Shown here piece after piece: positions 33,087 through 42,504 of a stretch of 64,000 nt of DNA. Below the pieces are notes generated by a model. That model had not been told where the DNA came from, ran no database searches, and worked only from the letters and a program-made list of their open reading frames with translations. How positions within the stretch are numbered: the first letter of the stretch is position 1; every line of letters begins with the position of its first letter. The translations under genes and the position numbers were made by a program. Origin of the DNA: CAYYYJ01 sp964631205 (lineage in GTDB: Archaea > Aenigmatarchaeota > Aenigmatarchaeia > QMZP01 > JACQNV01); the NCBI GenBank assembly GCA_964631205.1, contig CAZVWU010000001.1:124001-188000 (forward strand). Direction: 5' to 3'.

Positions 33087-33815
33087 ATGCAAATGAAAAG
33101 GCTTCCAGAAATAGATTTTGCAAGGGGAATGGCAGTAATTTTCATGGTTTTATTCAACTGGTCTTTTACACTCAGTTTCCTTAATGTCTACACTCTGCCA
33201 GGCGGCTTCTTTTACTGGTGGCTTTTCCCGAGAATCATAGGCGGGACTTTCATCTTTCTTGCAGGGCTTTCACTGATACTCAGCTATAACAGGGTAAAAA
33301 CTCTGGAAAAAAGAAAAATATGGGCAAAATTAATTTCGAGGGGATTTAAAATATGCCTAATTGCCATAGGGATAACTGCAGCAACCATTATCTCTTATCC
33401 GCAATACACAATCTATTTTGGCATCCTGCATTTAATTGGCCTATCAATAGTCTTATCTGTAATTTTTTTGAAATTCAACCTAAACAAATTATTTCTGGGG
33501 GTTCCGATTTTTATATCCGGCTTCTTCTTGCAATCTTTAACCTTTGATACCCCGTTTTTCCTTTTATTCGGTCTAGCGCCGCACAACTTCCAGACATTTG
33601 ATTATTGGCCGCTATTCCCGTGGTTTGGCCTTTTTTTGATGGGGATGTGTACAGGAGATTTCTATTCCAAAAAAAAGTCTTTAGACAAAAAAAGAATTCT
33701 AAATTTCCCACTCCTGAAACAAATATGTTTTTTAGGCAAGAAATCCCTTGTGATATATCTTGTCCATCAGCCTGTATTGTTAGCCTTGTTATATATTTTT
33801 GGTTTTAGAATTTAA
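33087..33815 (+). CDS. DUF1624/HGSNAT-like acyltransferase membrane protein
   Basis: A 242-residue polytopic protein with about seven hydrophobic helices. The N-terminus RLPEIDFARGMAVIFMVLFNW is the characteristic first helix of DUF1624/YeiB-like proteins, and an acyltransferase-like role across the membrane is suggested by the family, not proven. The final part LGKKSLVIYLVHQPVLLALLY is also typical. It is divergent from the large surface-type protein with about 70 bp between the preferred starts. Confidence 0.8.
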   Translation: MQMKRLPEIDFARGMAVIFMVLFNWSFTLSFLNVYTLPGGFFYWWLFPRIIGGTFIFLAGLSLILSYNRVKTLEKRKIWAKLISRGFKICLIAIGITAATIISYPQYTIYFGILHLIGLSIVLSVIFLKFNLNKLFLGVPIFISGFFLQSLTFDTPFFLLFGLAPHNFQTFDYWPLFPWFGLFLMGMCTGDFYSKKKSLDKKRILNFPLLKQICFLGKKSLVIYLVHQPVLLALLYIFGFRI

Positions 33816-33820
33816 GACGA

Positions 33821-34264
33821 CTAGCCTGCCCCAGCACCCTTTTCCATTTCCTGATCTTGCGCGGCTTTTTGGAGCTCCGGTACAATCTCATTCAGTTTTG
33901 CAGTAATCGCATTGGCCTCCATCTGAAGAACCTGCACAGCATCTTCTACTTCCTTTTTTTTCTTGTCTATGAATCCTGAAGCATCTTCTAGGCTCTTTTT
34001 TGCTATTATTCCAGCGCCTAAATCAACCAATATTTTTTCCTGTGAGCCGCTTTTTCCATGAGTAAATAGGCCAGAGCCGAGAGGTATAAGCATCTCGCTA
34101 TCAGCCTTTACATCCTTTAATTCAATCAAAGCATTCTTGCTGGTCTCAAACTCCAACAATTTATGCTGAATTATGGTTGCATGTTGCTTTATCTCTTCTA
34201 ACCTCTGGTTTAAAAGCTGGTATAAGACAAATTTCTCCTGCAAATCTTTAGCCAATTCAGCCAT
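33821..34264 (-). CDS. pfdA: Prefoldin alpha subunit
   Basis: A 147-residue coiled-coil chaperone subunit. Two long helices (about 1-45 and 95-140) flank the beta-hairpin pair with MLIPLGSGLFTHGKS and KILVDLGAGIIAKKS, the recognised prefoldin alpha signature. With the beta subunit (not in this window) it forms the hexameric jellyfish that passes unfolded chains to the thermosome. The tail MEKGAGAG is Gly/Ala-rich. Confidence 0.93.
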   Translation of the reverse strand: MAELAKDLQEKFVLYQLLNQRLEEIKQHATIIQHKLLEFETSKNALIELKDVKADSEMLIPLGSGLFTHGKSGSQEKILVDLGAGIIAKKSLEDASGFIDKKKKEVEDAVQVLQMEANAITAKLNEIVPELQKAAQDQEMEKGAGAG

Positions 34265-34300
34265 ATCAAACTAATTATTCAGTAGATATATAAAGCAGTT

Positions 34301-34648
34301 TTAAACCATTTTCAATTTCCCGGTTATTTTATCAACAATTTTTTCTTCAACAGGCCCTACCCCAAGGCAGGTGATTGTCCCTGAAGGGATTTCTGTCAAA
34401 CCAGCATCCTTTATTAAAGAAGGTTTTAATTTAGCATCTTTTAGTTTCTGATAAATTTCCATCAATTCTTTTTCATCAGAGACTTTCAAAACAATTTTTT
34501 TCGTCCCTACTGATTCCCATTCTTCAACATCCCTTTTGTCTGCCTTTTTGTAAGCTTCAAGGCTTGCGTGCGCAACCTGCGCCGCCAGCTTGCCTTTTGA
34601 TAGTTTTAGATCTGAACGGACAACAATCACTTGTTTGTAGGATGGCAT
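34301..34648 (-). CDS. pth2: Peptidyl-tRNA hydrolase, Pth2 type
   Basis: A 115-residue Pth2, full length for the family. The N-terminal signature VVRSDLKLSKGKLAAQVAHAS is intact, with the catalytic-region lysine and histidine, as is the closing GPVEEKIVDKITGKLKM. It releases peptidyl-tRNA that drops off ribosomes. It lies 36 bp upstream of the prefoldin gene on the same strand. Confidence 0.96.
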   Translation of the reverse strand: MPSYKQVIVVRSDLKLSKGKLAAQVAHASLEAYKKADKRDVEEWESVGTKKIVLKVSDEKELMEIYQKLKDAKLKPSLIKDAGLTEIPSGTITCLGVGPVEEKIVDKITGKLKMV

Positions 34649-34726
34649 TCAAAAACACCTGAATATTATTTATCTGACATTATTAATTAGCTTTAATTTG
34701 ATACCAGACAAGGCTTACATGTGCTA

Positions 34727-35011
34727 TCAGATTTTTTCTATTTTTCCGTTCTTGCCAGAAGAGATCTGAAGCCGGCCATTCCATTCCTTTACCCAGCCAT
34801 CTATGATTTTTATCTTATCGCCAACAGAGAATTTTTCCACATCATCGTTCCATAGGCTTAAGTCGATTTCCCCTGACATGTCCTTTATACTCAGAGTACA
34901 GACCTTGCCAATCTTGCCGAACTTTTCAAATTCCCTCACATCACCTACGCTTATAACCTCTGCTTCTTCAAGTGTTGCGTTCTGGTTTGGCTTTATGTCT
35001 TTTATTTGCAT
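34727..35011 (-). CDS. Single-OB-fold nucleic-acid-binding protein (RPA/SOSS-B-like)
   Basis: A 94-residue protein consisting of one OB fold: ATLEEAEVISVGDVREFEKFG, then CTLSIKDMSGEIDLSLWNDDVEKFSVGDKIKIIDGWVKEWNG in consecutive strands. The pattern matches the archaeal RPA-like/SOSS-B-like OB family that binds single-stranded DNA or RNA. It lacks the zinc finger of larger RPAs. It is 47 bp downstream of a hypothetical gene on the same strand. Confidence 0.85.
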   Translation of the reverse strand: MQIKDIKPNQNATLEEAEVISVGDVREFEKFGKIGKVCTLSIKDMSGEIDLSLWNDDVEKFSVGDKIKIIDGWVKEWNGRLQISSGKNGKIEKI

Positions 35012-35058
35012 CGTGACCAGTCCCCCAAAATATGTATATTGGAATAAAGGTTAAAAAA

Positions 35059-35940
35059 CTAATCGGCTGCTTTTGTTATTTCATATAGGTTGAGCAGGTC
35101 GTTTGCTTCAAGCATATTTATGCCAAGGGATGCCCTCAAGGCGGCCAGCTGCTCAGGTTTTGGCTTCCCTTCCAAAGTATGCGGCTGACTGGCAGACTGG
35201 AGTTTTTTAAGCAAGGTTTTGATTTTATTTTCAGCTGAAACTGCGGACATAAAAATTTCATGCGCTTTTTTTATGGCCTCTGTGTCGATCGTCTTCTCTC
35301 CCAGAAAATTTTTGAAGATCCTGAGATCAATTCCTGTTTCTTCAAAGGATTTTTCAATATCAACCCTGCCTGCAAAGGCTTGGAGAATATCCTGCATTGT
35401 TTTTTCCATATCAATATCCAGCTTTTCAGGCATCTTATAATCCACGAAATCAAGGCAGGAGAAGCTTATCTTTATATCCAATATACCGCTGGAAAGCAGG
35501 ATAAAGGCGATCTTGTTTCTGAGCATTTCGTCCCCTGTGTGCACATATATTAAAGATGGTTTTTTGTCTTTGTTAATTATAAAATCTGGAAAGCTCGGAT
35601 CCCCCAGATAGCTGCAGATCCTGCAAACAAAAAGCAGCTTTTCTATATCTTCCTCTTTCATTATTTCAATTATTTGTTTATTGTAATCTTCTATTTTTGT
35701 GTTGTGTTTATATTCGCCGACTTTCACTTTGATGTACTTGTCCAGAAATTTGTGTTTTCTTATAAACCAGATTAACAGGCTATTCTCGAAATCAGATGAC
35801 TGGATGACTTTATAGCCTTCTGACTCGTATTTTTTCCTCAGGATCTTCCCTTTCATGTAAGGGTTTACCGAATCCTTCGCGGCATCCAGGCTAAACTTTT
35901 CCAGTTTTATTTCAAACGGCTTTGTAAGGTCGATTTTCAT
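35059..35940 (-). CDS. Hypothetical protein, possible nuclease-like fold
   Basis: A 293-residue soluble protein. The central part, YLGDPSFPDFIINKDKKPSL followed by IYVHTGDE, faintly recalls the PD-(D/E)xK pattern of VRR-NUC-like nucleases (PD, then a strand with a polar pair), but the second motif has HTGD in place of E-x-K, so I do not claim nuclease function. The C-terminal 80 residues are helical. It is upstream of the OB-fold gene on the same strand, which would suit a nucleic-acid role by association. Confidence 0.5.
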   Translation of the reverse strand: MKIDLTKPFEIKLEKFSLDAAKDSVNPYMKGKILRKKYESEGYKVIQSSDFENSLLIWFIRKHKFLDKYIKVKVGEYKHNTKIEDYNKQIIEIMKEEDIEKLLFVCRICSYLGDPSFPDFIINKDKKPSLIYVHTGDEMLRNKIAFILLSSGILDIKISFSCLDFVDYKMPEKLDIDMEKTMQDILQAFAGRVDIEKSFEETGIDLRIFKNFLGEKTIDTEAIKKAHEIFMSAVSAENKIKTLLKKLQSASQPHTLEGKPKPEQLAALRASLGINMLEANDLLNLYEITKAAD

Positions 35941-36025
35941 GGAGATTGCTCTTATGCCCAGATGGCCTATTTATTAGAGGAAGGAGATCTATTTATAATC
36001 ATGGAGGCTCATAACGCTTTAGATT

Positions 36026-36814
36026 ATGTCAATAATATTGTGGATTGTTGGGGCAACCTTTCTTGTTAGCCTTATCTCTTTTGTCGGCGTTATCACACTT
36101 TCTCTGAAAAGAAAATTCCTCGAAAAAATCCTTTCCGGACTTGTCGCTTTTGCAGCCGGAACACTTATAGGGGTTGCTTTTTTCGATCTGGTGCCCGAAG
36201 CCTTGGGGGCAGGTTCTTCAGCTTCCTTATATCTTGTTTCAGGTGTGCTGCTTTTTTTTATTGTAGAAAGATTTGTTGGCTGGCACCATGCCCACCACGA
36301 TCACGATATTAACCCTTCAGAGCACCACAAAGATAAAGACCATGATAAATACCACCACAAGCCCTTCATCTACACAAATCTTATGGCAGACGGGGTCCAT
36401 AATTTTCTTGATGGAACTGTTATAGCTGCCGCTTTTATAACAAACATCCCATTAGGCATAGTCACTTCAATTGCTGTAGCACTCCACGAGATACCACAGG
36501 AGATAGGAGACTTTGCAATTCTTGTTCATGGAGGCTTAAGCATAAGGAAGGCCCTAATATTTAATTTTATCTCTGCAATAACAGCCTTGGCTGGCGGCCT
36601 TATAGCTTTCTATCTCTCCTCATCTTCAATAGGAAACCTTAACCCCCTTCTCCTTGGTATTGGTGGCGGAGGACTTCTTTACCTGGCTCTGACTGATCTA
36701 CTTCCGGAAATAAACAAGGAAAATGATATCAAGAGAAGCCTTATTCAATTTGTTTTTCTATTCAGCGGCATCTTGATAGTCTATAGCCTTGCACTTTTAC
36801 TGCCTAAAGTCTAG
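36026..36814 (+). CDS. ZIP-family metal transporter
   Basis: A 262-residue transporter with eight hydrophobic helices. The metal path is clear: HNFLDGTVIAAAF (helix 4) and HEIPQEIGDFAIL (helix 5) carry the conserved His/Asp/Glu. A histidine-rich cytosolic loop (WHHAHHDHDINPSEHHKDKDH, about residues 89-110) sits between helices 3 and 4 and probably binds metal. It imports zinc, iron or a similar ion. It overlaps the end of the convergent HAD gene by 4 bp. Confidence 0.93.
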   Translation: MSIILWIVGATFLVSLISFVGVITLSLKRKFLEKILSGLVAFAAGTLIGVAFFDLVPEALGAGSSASLYLVSGVLLFFIVERFVGWHHAHHDHDINPSEHHKDKDHDKYHHKPFIYTNLMADGVHNFLDGTVIAAAFITNIPLGIVTSIAVALHEIPQEIGDFAILVHGGLSIRKALIFNFISAITALAGGLIAFYLSSSSIGNLNPLLLGIGGGGLLYLALTDLLPEINKENDIKRSLIQFVFLFSGILIVYSLALLLPKV

Positions 36815-37509
36815 GCTTTACCTGAAATAAACTTGTCCTGAAACTCTATCTGTCTTATTGTTTTCAGCTTGTCAACAAAATCTTTTATTGTATTTACTGT
36901 AAAATCCGCGTCTTTAAAATCTGCGAATATTCTTTTAGTATCAACAAGCATAGTACCCATCCCAAGTCCTTTTGCAGGCAGAATGTCACCAAAAGGATTA
37001 TCGCCGCACATCACTGTTGCCTCCGGTATCAGTCCAAGCTTTTCTAAGGCCATATTGAACATTCGTGTATCCGGCTTCACAGAACCTGTTTCAAAAGATG
37101 GCAAGACGACATCAAAATACTTATCAATCCCGTATCTGAGCTTTACAAACTCGAAAGAAAAGGCATCAGTGTTTGTAACTAAACCAAGCTTAAAATCTTT
37201 CCTTAAATCCACAAGCATCTCCTCAATGATAGGTGGAAAATAAAGATTGTGGATATTCTTTTTCCAGATTTCTGAAATTGAATAAACAAGCGAATCTGTT
37301 GTATTTACCTTCAACACGTTCAACAAATGTGTAAACTCCTCCTCAACTGTCTGGAACCTTCTCGTCATTATTGTTTTTTCAAGAATCGCGGAAAACTCGA
37401 AAATGTTCATTTCAGGCAAACTTAGCTTTTTCTTTATTTCTACTACAGGATGCGACCCGCACAGGTATATTACCGTATCCCAGAGGTCGAAGAATATTGC
37501 TTTTATCAT
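36811..37509 (-). CDS. HAD-superfamily hydrolase
   Basis: A 232-residue HAD-like protein. Motif I reads FFDLWDTVIY: Asp8 is the nucleophile, but the second aspartate is at position 11 rather than 10, as in the 'FDLWDT' subgroup. Motif II is LVTNTDA and motifs III/IV are KPDTRMF and MCGDNPFGDI. It probably removes phosphate from a small molecule; the substrate is unknown. Confidence 0.8.
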   Translation of the reverse strand: MIKAIFFDLWDTVIYLCGSHPVVEIKKKLSLPEMNIFEFSAILEKTIMTRRFQTVEEEFTHLLNVLKVNTTDSLVYSISEIWKKNIHNLYFPPIIEEMLVDLRKDFKLGLVTNTDAFSFEFVKLRYGIDKYFDVVLPSFETGSVKPDTRMFNMALEKLGLIPEATVMCGDNPFGDILPAKGLGMGTMLVDTKRIFADFKDADFTVNTIKDFVDKLKTIRQIEFQDKFISGKA

Positions 37510-37552
37510 ATCGAGATGAATATATTACAATAGAGGATAAATAAGTAACGCT

Positions 37553-38956
37553 CTAACCTGTTTCAAAAGTGTGCCCGACATGCAAAATTCTCTTCTCCTG
37601 CAAATGGTTGCCGATGATATGTAAACCTACAGGCATACCATCCACTTTCCCGCAAGGCACAGACAGCATAGGAACGCCTGCCAAGTTTGGCGCGACCGTC
37701 AGAATATCCATCATATAATTTTCTAGCGGTGTGAGCTTCTCTATTTCTGAAAATTTTGGCGCAATAACAGGCATTGTCGGCGCAGCCAGTAGTTCAACTT
37801 CGCTGAAAGCCTTTTTGAAATCCTTTATTACTAAGCTCCTTACCTTCATCGCCTTAATATAGTATTGGTCCCTGTATCCAGCCATCCTTGCATATGTTCC
37901 CAGAAGAATCCTTCTCTTCGCCTCTGTTCCAAAATATTTTGTCCTGACGCCTGAAAAACACTCGTTGAAATTACCTGACTCTAAAATCTCGCCTTCCTCC
38001 CCGTACCTCATCCCGCAGAATTTTGCAAGATTTGTTGAAGCCTCTGCAGCGGCGATAATATAGTAAGCTGCAAGGCTGTATTTTGTGTGCGGCAAGCTTA
38101 TCTCCTTATATTCTACACCCAAACTTTCTAATTTTTTGACAGATCCCCATATGATTTTCTCGATTTTTTTGTCCAGGTTTTCCATGTACTCTTTCGGCAC
38201 ACCAATTTTAACCTTTTTCAAATCAGAATCTAAACCTTTTTCATAATCTTCTGTTTTTTTATTTATAGAAGTCGAATCTTTAGAATCATGCCCAACAATT
38301 ATTGAAAGCCCACGAGCAATGCCCCAAACAGATTTTGCTATCAGCCCGATCTTATCCAAACTATTCGCATAATCAATTAATCCATACCTGCTCACAAGGC
38401 CATAAGTTGGAGTAAGCCCCACAACGCCGCAAAAAGCAGCGGGGCATGAGATGCTCCCGCCTGTTGATTCTGCAATAGAAATATTTGGCATACCCAAGGC
38501 AGCAACTATTCCAGCAGCCCCGCCAGAAGATCCGCCGCAGCTTCTTGAGGAATCCAAGGGATTTTTTGGAACATCAAAACCCGAGTTTGTGGAAAATGTG
38601 CCGAACCCGAATTCATCCTGATTTGTTTTTCCTATTATAGCTCCGCCCTCTTTTTTGATTTTATCTACGCAAGTTGCATCAAAAGGCGGCTTATAGCCTT
38701 CCAATATCCTTGAACCAGCGGCTGACTGCATATCTTTCACACAAATACAATCTTTAATTGAAAGCGGCAGGCCGAAAAGAGAAGGCCTTGGATTTCTAGG
38801 CTCTATTTTATCTATCAGTGTACTGAAAAAATTAAACTTGTTGTTTAGCTGGTTTGTTTTTTCTAAATATTTAATTATAAAATCAGAATAATCTATTCCA
38901 CCCCTTTCTGACCTTTCCAAAAATTCCTTGACATCCATGTTATAATCCATACTCAT
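37553..38956 (-). CDS. gatA: Aspartyl/glutamyl-tRNA amidotransferase subunit A
   Basis: A 467-residue amidase-signature protein that releases ammonia from glutamine for tRNA-dependent amidation. The Ser-cisSer-Lys triad is intact: the lysine in LPLSIKDCICV and the serines in SRSCGGSSGGAAG. Its first ATG overlaps the gatC stop by 4 bp, so it is translationally coupled. The matching gatB is not in the window; a gatE begins at 62918. Confidence 0.96.
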   Translation of the reverse strand: MSMDYNMDVKEFLERSERGGIDYSDFIIKYLEKTNQLNNKFNFFSTLIDKIEPRNPRPSLFGLPLSIKDCICVKDMQSAAGSRILEGYKPPFDATCVDKIKKEGGAIIGKTNQDEFGFGTFSTNSGFDVPKNPLDSSRSCGGSSGGAAGIVAALGMPNISIAESTGGSISCPAAFCGVVGLTPTYGLVSRYGLIDYANSLDKIGLIAKSVWGIARGLSIIVGHDSKDSTSINKKTEDYEKGLDSDLKKVKIGVPKEYMENLDKKIEKIIWGSVKKLESLGVEYKEISLPHTKYSLAAYYIIAAAEASTNLAKFCGMRYGEEGEILESGNFNECFSGVRTKYFGTEAKRRILLGTYARMAGYRDQYYIKAMKVRSLVIKDFKKAFSEVELLAAPTMPVIAPKFSEIEKLTPLENYMMDILTVAPNLAGVPMLSVPCGKVDGMPVGLHIIGNHLQEKRILHVGHTFETG

Positions 38957-39237
38957 ACAGCCTTCGGCCCTTTAAAATATCCGCCTTCCTTATTCTTGTC
39001 CACATTAGACAATGCTATCTTCTGATCAAGGCAATTTTCTAACTTATCCTCCCTTAGAACATCCGTTAATTCCATCGGCTGGAAAGCCGGCTCGACCCCA
39101 TCAGTCTTTACTTTTTCCAACTCCTTGAACGCATGCACTATATCTTTCAGATCAGCCGAAAATTTCTTTATCTCTGATTCCGACAAATCCAGCCTCGCAA
39201 TCTCCGCGACCTTCCTTATAGTCATTTCATCTGTCAT
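38953..39237 (-). CDS. gatC: Aspartyl/glutamyl-tRNA amidotransferase subunit C
   Basis: A 94-residue GatC, which wraps round GatA and stabilises it. MTIRKVAEIARLDLSESEIKKF and the acidic central region are the usual pattern. It overlaps the preceding Mre11-like gene and the following gatA by 4 bp each, giving a tight operon. Confidence 0.93.
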   Translation of the reverse strand: MTDEMTIRKVAEIARLDLSESEIKKFSADLKDIVHAFKELEKVKTDGVEPAFQPMELTDVLREDKLENCLDQKIALSNVDKNKEGGYFKGPKAV

Positions 39238-40415
39238 ATATTTCCTCCCTTTCTGGCAACCTTTTCCAAAACAGCCTCTGCCTCCTGGGTCTTATTATCT
39301 TCGAGAAGCTCAAATATAGTTTCAAAAGATTGCGTGTCCAAACCTGTTTTCTTTAAGTTTTCCCTCAGAAATCTTCTTCCAAGCTCATTAACAGACTCAA
39401 TTGTATCAACTTTTGCTTCAGCCCTTTTTATTTCCTGCTCAGCGCCCTTTTTATTATAGTAAACTATACACTCGTCTTTGCATCTTTCGATAACCTCTTT
39501 GATAGGCAGGTTATTTCCAATAACAATCTTAATTATAGGCTTTGCATTCCTTTTAACTTTTAGTATTTGAGCCAATCTATCTTCTATATTTTTCAACTGC
39601 ACATTTTCATCCAAATACTCTAGGTAAAAGATATCTCTCTGGTTTTCTAATTCAAAAAAATTAATCTCCTTTATTTTTTGGCCTTGGACATCTACTTTGC
39701 AAAACGTGTGCTTATCAAGATCCTTTGTTATCTGTGTGGGCAGCAGCGAGCCGGGAATAATAAATGGTTTCCCTTCATATTCCGCCTTTACTGCTCCATG
39801 TACATGCCCATTAATATACAGATCAAACCCTCTTGGCACCTTCTCCAATGGGATAAGGTATGGCGCATACAAAAAGGGCGCAATAGATTGGTGCATCAAT
39901 AGAATATTAAAGCAGCCGTCGACTGGTTTTGGATTCCATTCTGACAAAACAGCTTCCGCATACTGGTCTGGAACAGATGACATACCCTGTATTGCAATTT
40001 TAATGCCATCATTTTCAACAATCACCCCATTACAATGTAAGTAAACCAAAAACCCAACCCTTTCCAAAGCCTCAACTGGATTTAAAAGGCCTTTCACCCT
40101 CCTCTCATGGTTGCCTGCAATCCCAACAACTGGTATGCCTTTTTTAATCAAAGGAAACTCCCCAATGTTTTTATTTATCCCAGCCAAAACTTTGACCCTA
40201 TTTTCTTTTTCCAATGCTTTTTTCAAAATTCCAATGGCCTTTGTAAAAACCTCTGTGCCCGGTATCCTCACATCAAACATGTCGCCGCCAAGAATTATCA
40301 AATCGCAGTCAAGGCTCTTTTCAACAGCCTCTGCAAAAGCCTTAAAAGAATCTTCCTCCCTCTCGGTGTTTTGCCCGAAGCCAAGATGCAGGTCAGATAT
40401 TATTGAGATTCTCAT
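39234..40415 (-). CDS. DNA double-strand-break nuclease, Mre11/SbcD-like
   Basis: A 393-residue calcineurin-like nuclease. Metal motifs are in order: ISDLHLG, ILGGDMFD, GIAGNHERR, MHQSI and NGHVHG. A C-terminal capping region follows with a long helical tail. It would process DNA ends with a Rad50-type ATPase, which is not seen here. It heads the gatC-gatA operon with 4-bp overlaps, and is divergent from the ThiI-like gene with about 52 bp between. Confidence 0.85.
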   Translation of the reverse strand: MRISIISDLHLGFGQNTEREEDSFKAFAEAVEKSLDCDLIILGGDMFDVRIPGTEVFTKAIGILKKALEKENRVKVLAGINKNIGEFPLIKKGIPVVGIAGNHERRVKGLLNPVEALERVGFLVYLHCNGVIVENDGIKIAIQGMSSVPDQYAEAVLSEWNPKPVDGCFNILLMHQSIAPFLYAPYLIPLEKVPRGFDLYINGHVHGAVKAEYEGKPFIIPGSLLPTQITKDLDKHTFCKVDVQGQKIKEINFFELENQRDIFYLEYLDENVQLKNIEDRLAQILKVKRNAKPIIKIVIGNNLPIKEVIERCKDECIVYYNKKGAEQEIKRAEAKVDTIESVNELGRRFLRENLKKTGLDTQSFETIFELLEDNKTQEAEAVLEKVARKGGNI

Positions 40416-40467
40416 AATAACTCTATTTAGATATTCAATTTATATACTCTGGATAAAGAGTGTTTAT

Positions 40468-41073
40468 ATGAGAACATTAAAAAATAAAAAAGCTTACAGA
40501 GGCCTTCTTTTACTGAGCGGCGGGTTTGATTCCCCTGTTGCTGGCTACCTTATGCAAAAACAAAGCATTCTGGTTTCAGCAATACATTTTTCCAGTACGA
40601 TAATCACAGATATAGAATCAGAGAAAAAAGCAAGAAAACTTTCAGAATTTTTATGTTTTGAGAAATTTTTTGCATTTGACATAAGTAAAGAATTAATAAA
40701 AATTTCAAAAACATGTGAACACAGGTATTATTTCGTGCTGATGAAAAGGTTGATGTACAGGCTAGCTGAAAAAATTGCCAAAAAAGAAAAATGCGATTTT
40801 TTGATTACAGGCGAAAACCTCGCGCAGGTTTCAAGCCAGACTCTCCAAAACCTTTCTGTGATTGATAAAGCAGCAACCATACCTATATTAAGGCCTTTGC
40901 TTGGTTTGGATAAAGAAGAAATAATTAATATTGCAAAAGAAATAGGGACATACGAAACTTCCTGCGGGCCTGAGCACTGCGATGCCTTGGGGCCTGTGCA
41001 TCCTGCGACTGAGGCAAGAGAGCAAGATATTTTAAGGGAAGAAAGCAAACTTGTTGAATATATAAATATCTGA
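40468..41073 (+). CDS. Minimal ThiI-like PP-loop tRNA thiolation enzyme
   Basis: A 201-residue protein equal to the PP-loop domain of ThiI. The P-loop is SGGFDSPVAGYLM (about residues 17-29) and later motifs are LITGENLAQVSSQTLQNL and SCGPEHCDALGPVHPAT, which align with the ThiI region around its catalytic cysteine. The N-terminal ferredoxin-like and THUMP RNA-binding domains and the C-terminal rhodanese are absent. The ATG at 40468 follows a TATA-like TTTATATAC. An in-frame extension upstream of it lies antisense to the Mre11-like gene and is not real. 4-thiouridine synthesis is inferred from the family. Confidence 0.8.
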   Translation: MRTLKNKKAYRGLLLLSGGFDSPVAGYLMQKQSILVSAIHFSSTIITDIESEKKARKLSEFLCFEKFFAFDISKELIKISKTCEHRYYFVLMKRLMYRLAEKIAKKEKCDFLITGENLAQVSSQTLQNLSVIDKAATIPILRPLLGLDKEEIINIAKEIGTYETSCGPEHCDALGPVHPATEAREQDILREESKLVEYINI

Positions 41074-41088
41074 AAAGTAACTAATCCT

Positions 41089-42504
41089 ATGGCTTTGAAA
41101 AACAAGAAGTCAGATCTAGCTGAGTGGTATCCGGAAATTATACAGCAATCCGGCCTCGCAGATTATTCCATAATTTCCGGGTGCATGGTAATCAAGCCTT
41201 ATGGATATGCAATTTGGGAAAAGATACAAAAGTTTTTGGATGCAGAATTCAAAAAGACAGGCCACAAAAACGCATATTTCCCAATGTTTATCCCAGAAAG
41301 CCTTTTGAAAAGGGAGGCTGAACACTTCAAGGGATTTGTGCCAGAAGTCGCATGGATAGAGAAGCGCAAAGAGGATGAGGAAAAATATGCCCTTAGGCCA
41401 ACATCTGAAACAATTATCTGCGATTCATTTTCAAAATGGGTCAGGAGCTGGAGGGACCTTCCACTCCTGATCAACCAATGGTGCAATGTTGTGAGATGGG
41501 AGACTAAAGTCACCAGACTATTTTTGAGGACAAGGGAATTTTTGTGGCAGGAAGGCCATACAGCGCACGCAACAAAGGAAGATGCAGATAAAGAAGTTTT
41601 CCAGCAGCTGGAAATTTACAGGAAGCTGGCCGAAGAAATCCTCGGCGTGCCTGTTTTGACTGGCAATAAATCAGAATCGGAAAAATTCGCGGGAGCCGAG
41701 TACACAACTACAATAGAAAGCCTTATGCCTGACGGAAGGGCCTTGCAGATGGGAACATCCCACTACCTCGGGCAGAATTTTTCAAAGCCTTATGGAATAA
41801 AATTCTTGGACAAGGACGAGAAAGAAAAATATGTGCATACAACTTCATGGGGCGTCAGCACAAGGCTTCTCGGGGCTCTTGTGATGGTGCATGGAGATGA
41901 CAAAGGCCTCATCCTGCCGCCAAAAATAGCGCCTATACAAGTTGTGATAGTTCCGATAATTTTTGAGGACACAAAAAAAGAAGTATTGAAAAAATGCGCT
42001 GAAATAAAAGAATCCTTGGAAAAATTCGGTCTGGATGTCCACCTCGACAATAGAGAAGAATACAGCCCAGGATGGAAATTTAACGAATGGGAGATAAAAG
42101 GCGTCCCTTTAAGGGTTGAAGTCGGGCCAAAAGATATGGAAAAGAGGCAGATGATTTTGGTAAGAAGGGACACTGGAGAGAAAAAGCCAGCAAAAGCCAG
42201 CGATGCAAAAACTGTTTTAAAAACTTTAGATGATATCCAATCAAATTTATTTGCAAAAGCAAAAAAGAATTTTGAGTCTTCAATAAAGGAAGTCAAGACA
42301 AAAGAAGACTTCAGAAACCAAATAGAAAACAGAAAAATGGTTTTCGTTCTATGCTGCGGCTCCAAAAACTGCGAGGAAAAAATAAAAGAGGAGACTACAG
42401 CGACTTCAAGGGCAATTCCTTTTGGCCAGAAAAAGTTTAAAGGAAAATGCTTCTATTGCGGCGAATCTGCGGAACAAAAGGCATATTTTGGAAAGTCGTA
42501 TTAA
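41089..42504 (+). CDS. proS: Prolyl-tRNA synthetase, archaeal/eukaryotic type
   Basis: A 471-residue class II ProRS lacking the bacterial editing insertion. Motif 2 is seen around WCNVVRWETKVTRLFLRTREF with WQEGHTAH, and the C-terminal zinc domain has CCGSKNCEEKIK...CFYCGESAEQKAYFGKSY, ending in the conserved C-terminal tyrosine. It starts 16 bp after the ThiI-like gene, so they are probably cotranscribed. Confidence 0.97.
   Translation: MALKNKKSDLAEWYPEIIQQSGLADYSIISGCMVIKPYGYAIWEKIQKFLDAEFKKTGHKNAYFPMFIPESLLKREAEHFKGFVPEVAWIEKRKEDEEKYALRPTSETIICDSFSKWVRSWRDLPLLINQWCNVVRWETKVTRLFLRTREFLWQEGHTAHATKEDADKEVFQQLEIYRKLAEEILGVPVLTGNKSESEKFAGAEYTTTIESLMPDGRALQMGTSHYLGQNFSKPYGIKFLDKDEKEKYVHTTSWGVSTRLLGALVMVHGDDKGLILPPKIAPIQVVIVPIIFEDTKKEVLKKCAEIKESLEKFGLDVHLDNREEYSPGWKFNEWEIKGVPLRVEVGPKDMEKRQMILVRRDTGEKKPAKASDAKTVLKTLDDIQSNLFAKAKKNFESSIKEVKTKEDFRNQIENRKMVFVLCCGSKNCEEKIKEETTATSRAIPFGQKKFKGKCFYCGESAEQKAYFGKSY

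Noticed and set aside
40111..40467. An N-terminal extension of the ThiI-like protein
   Set aside because: It is antisense to the Mre11-like gene and has low-complexity sequence without a THUMP pattern; a promoter precedes the ATG at 40468.
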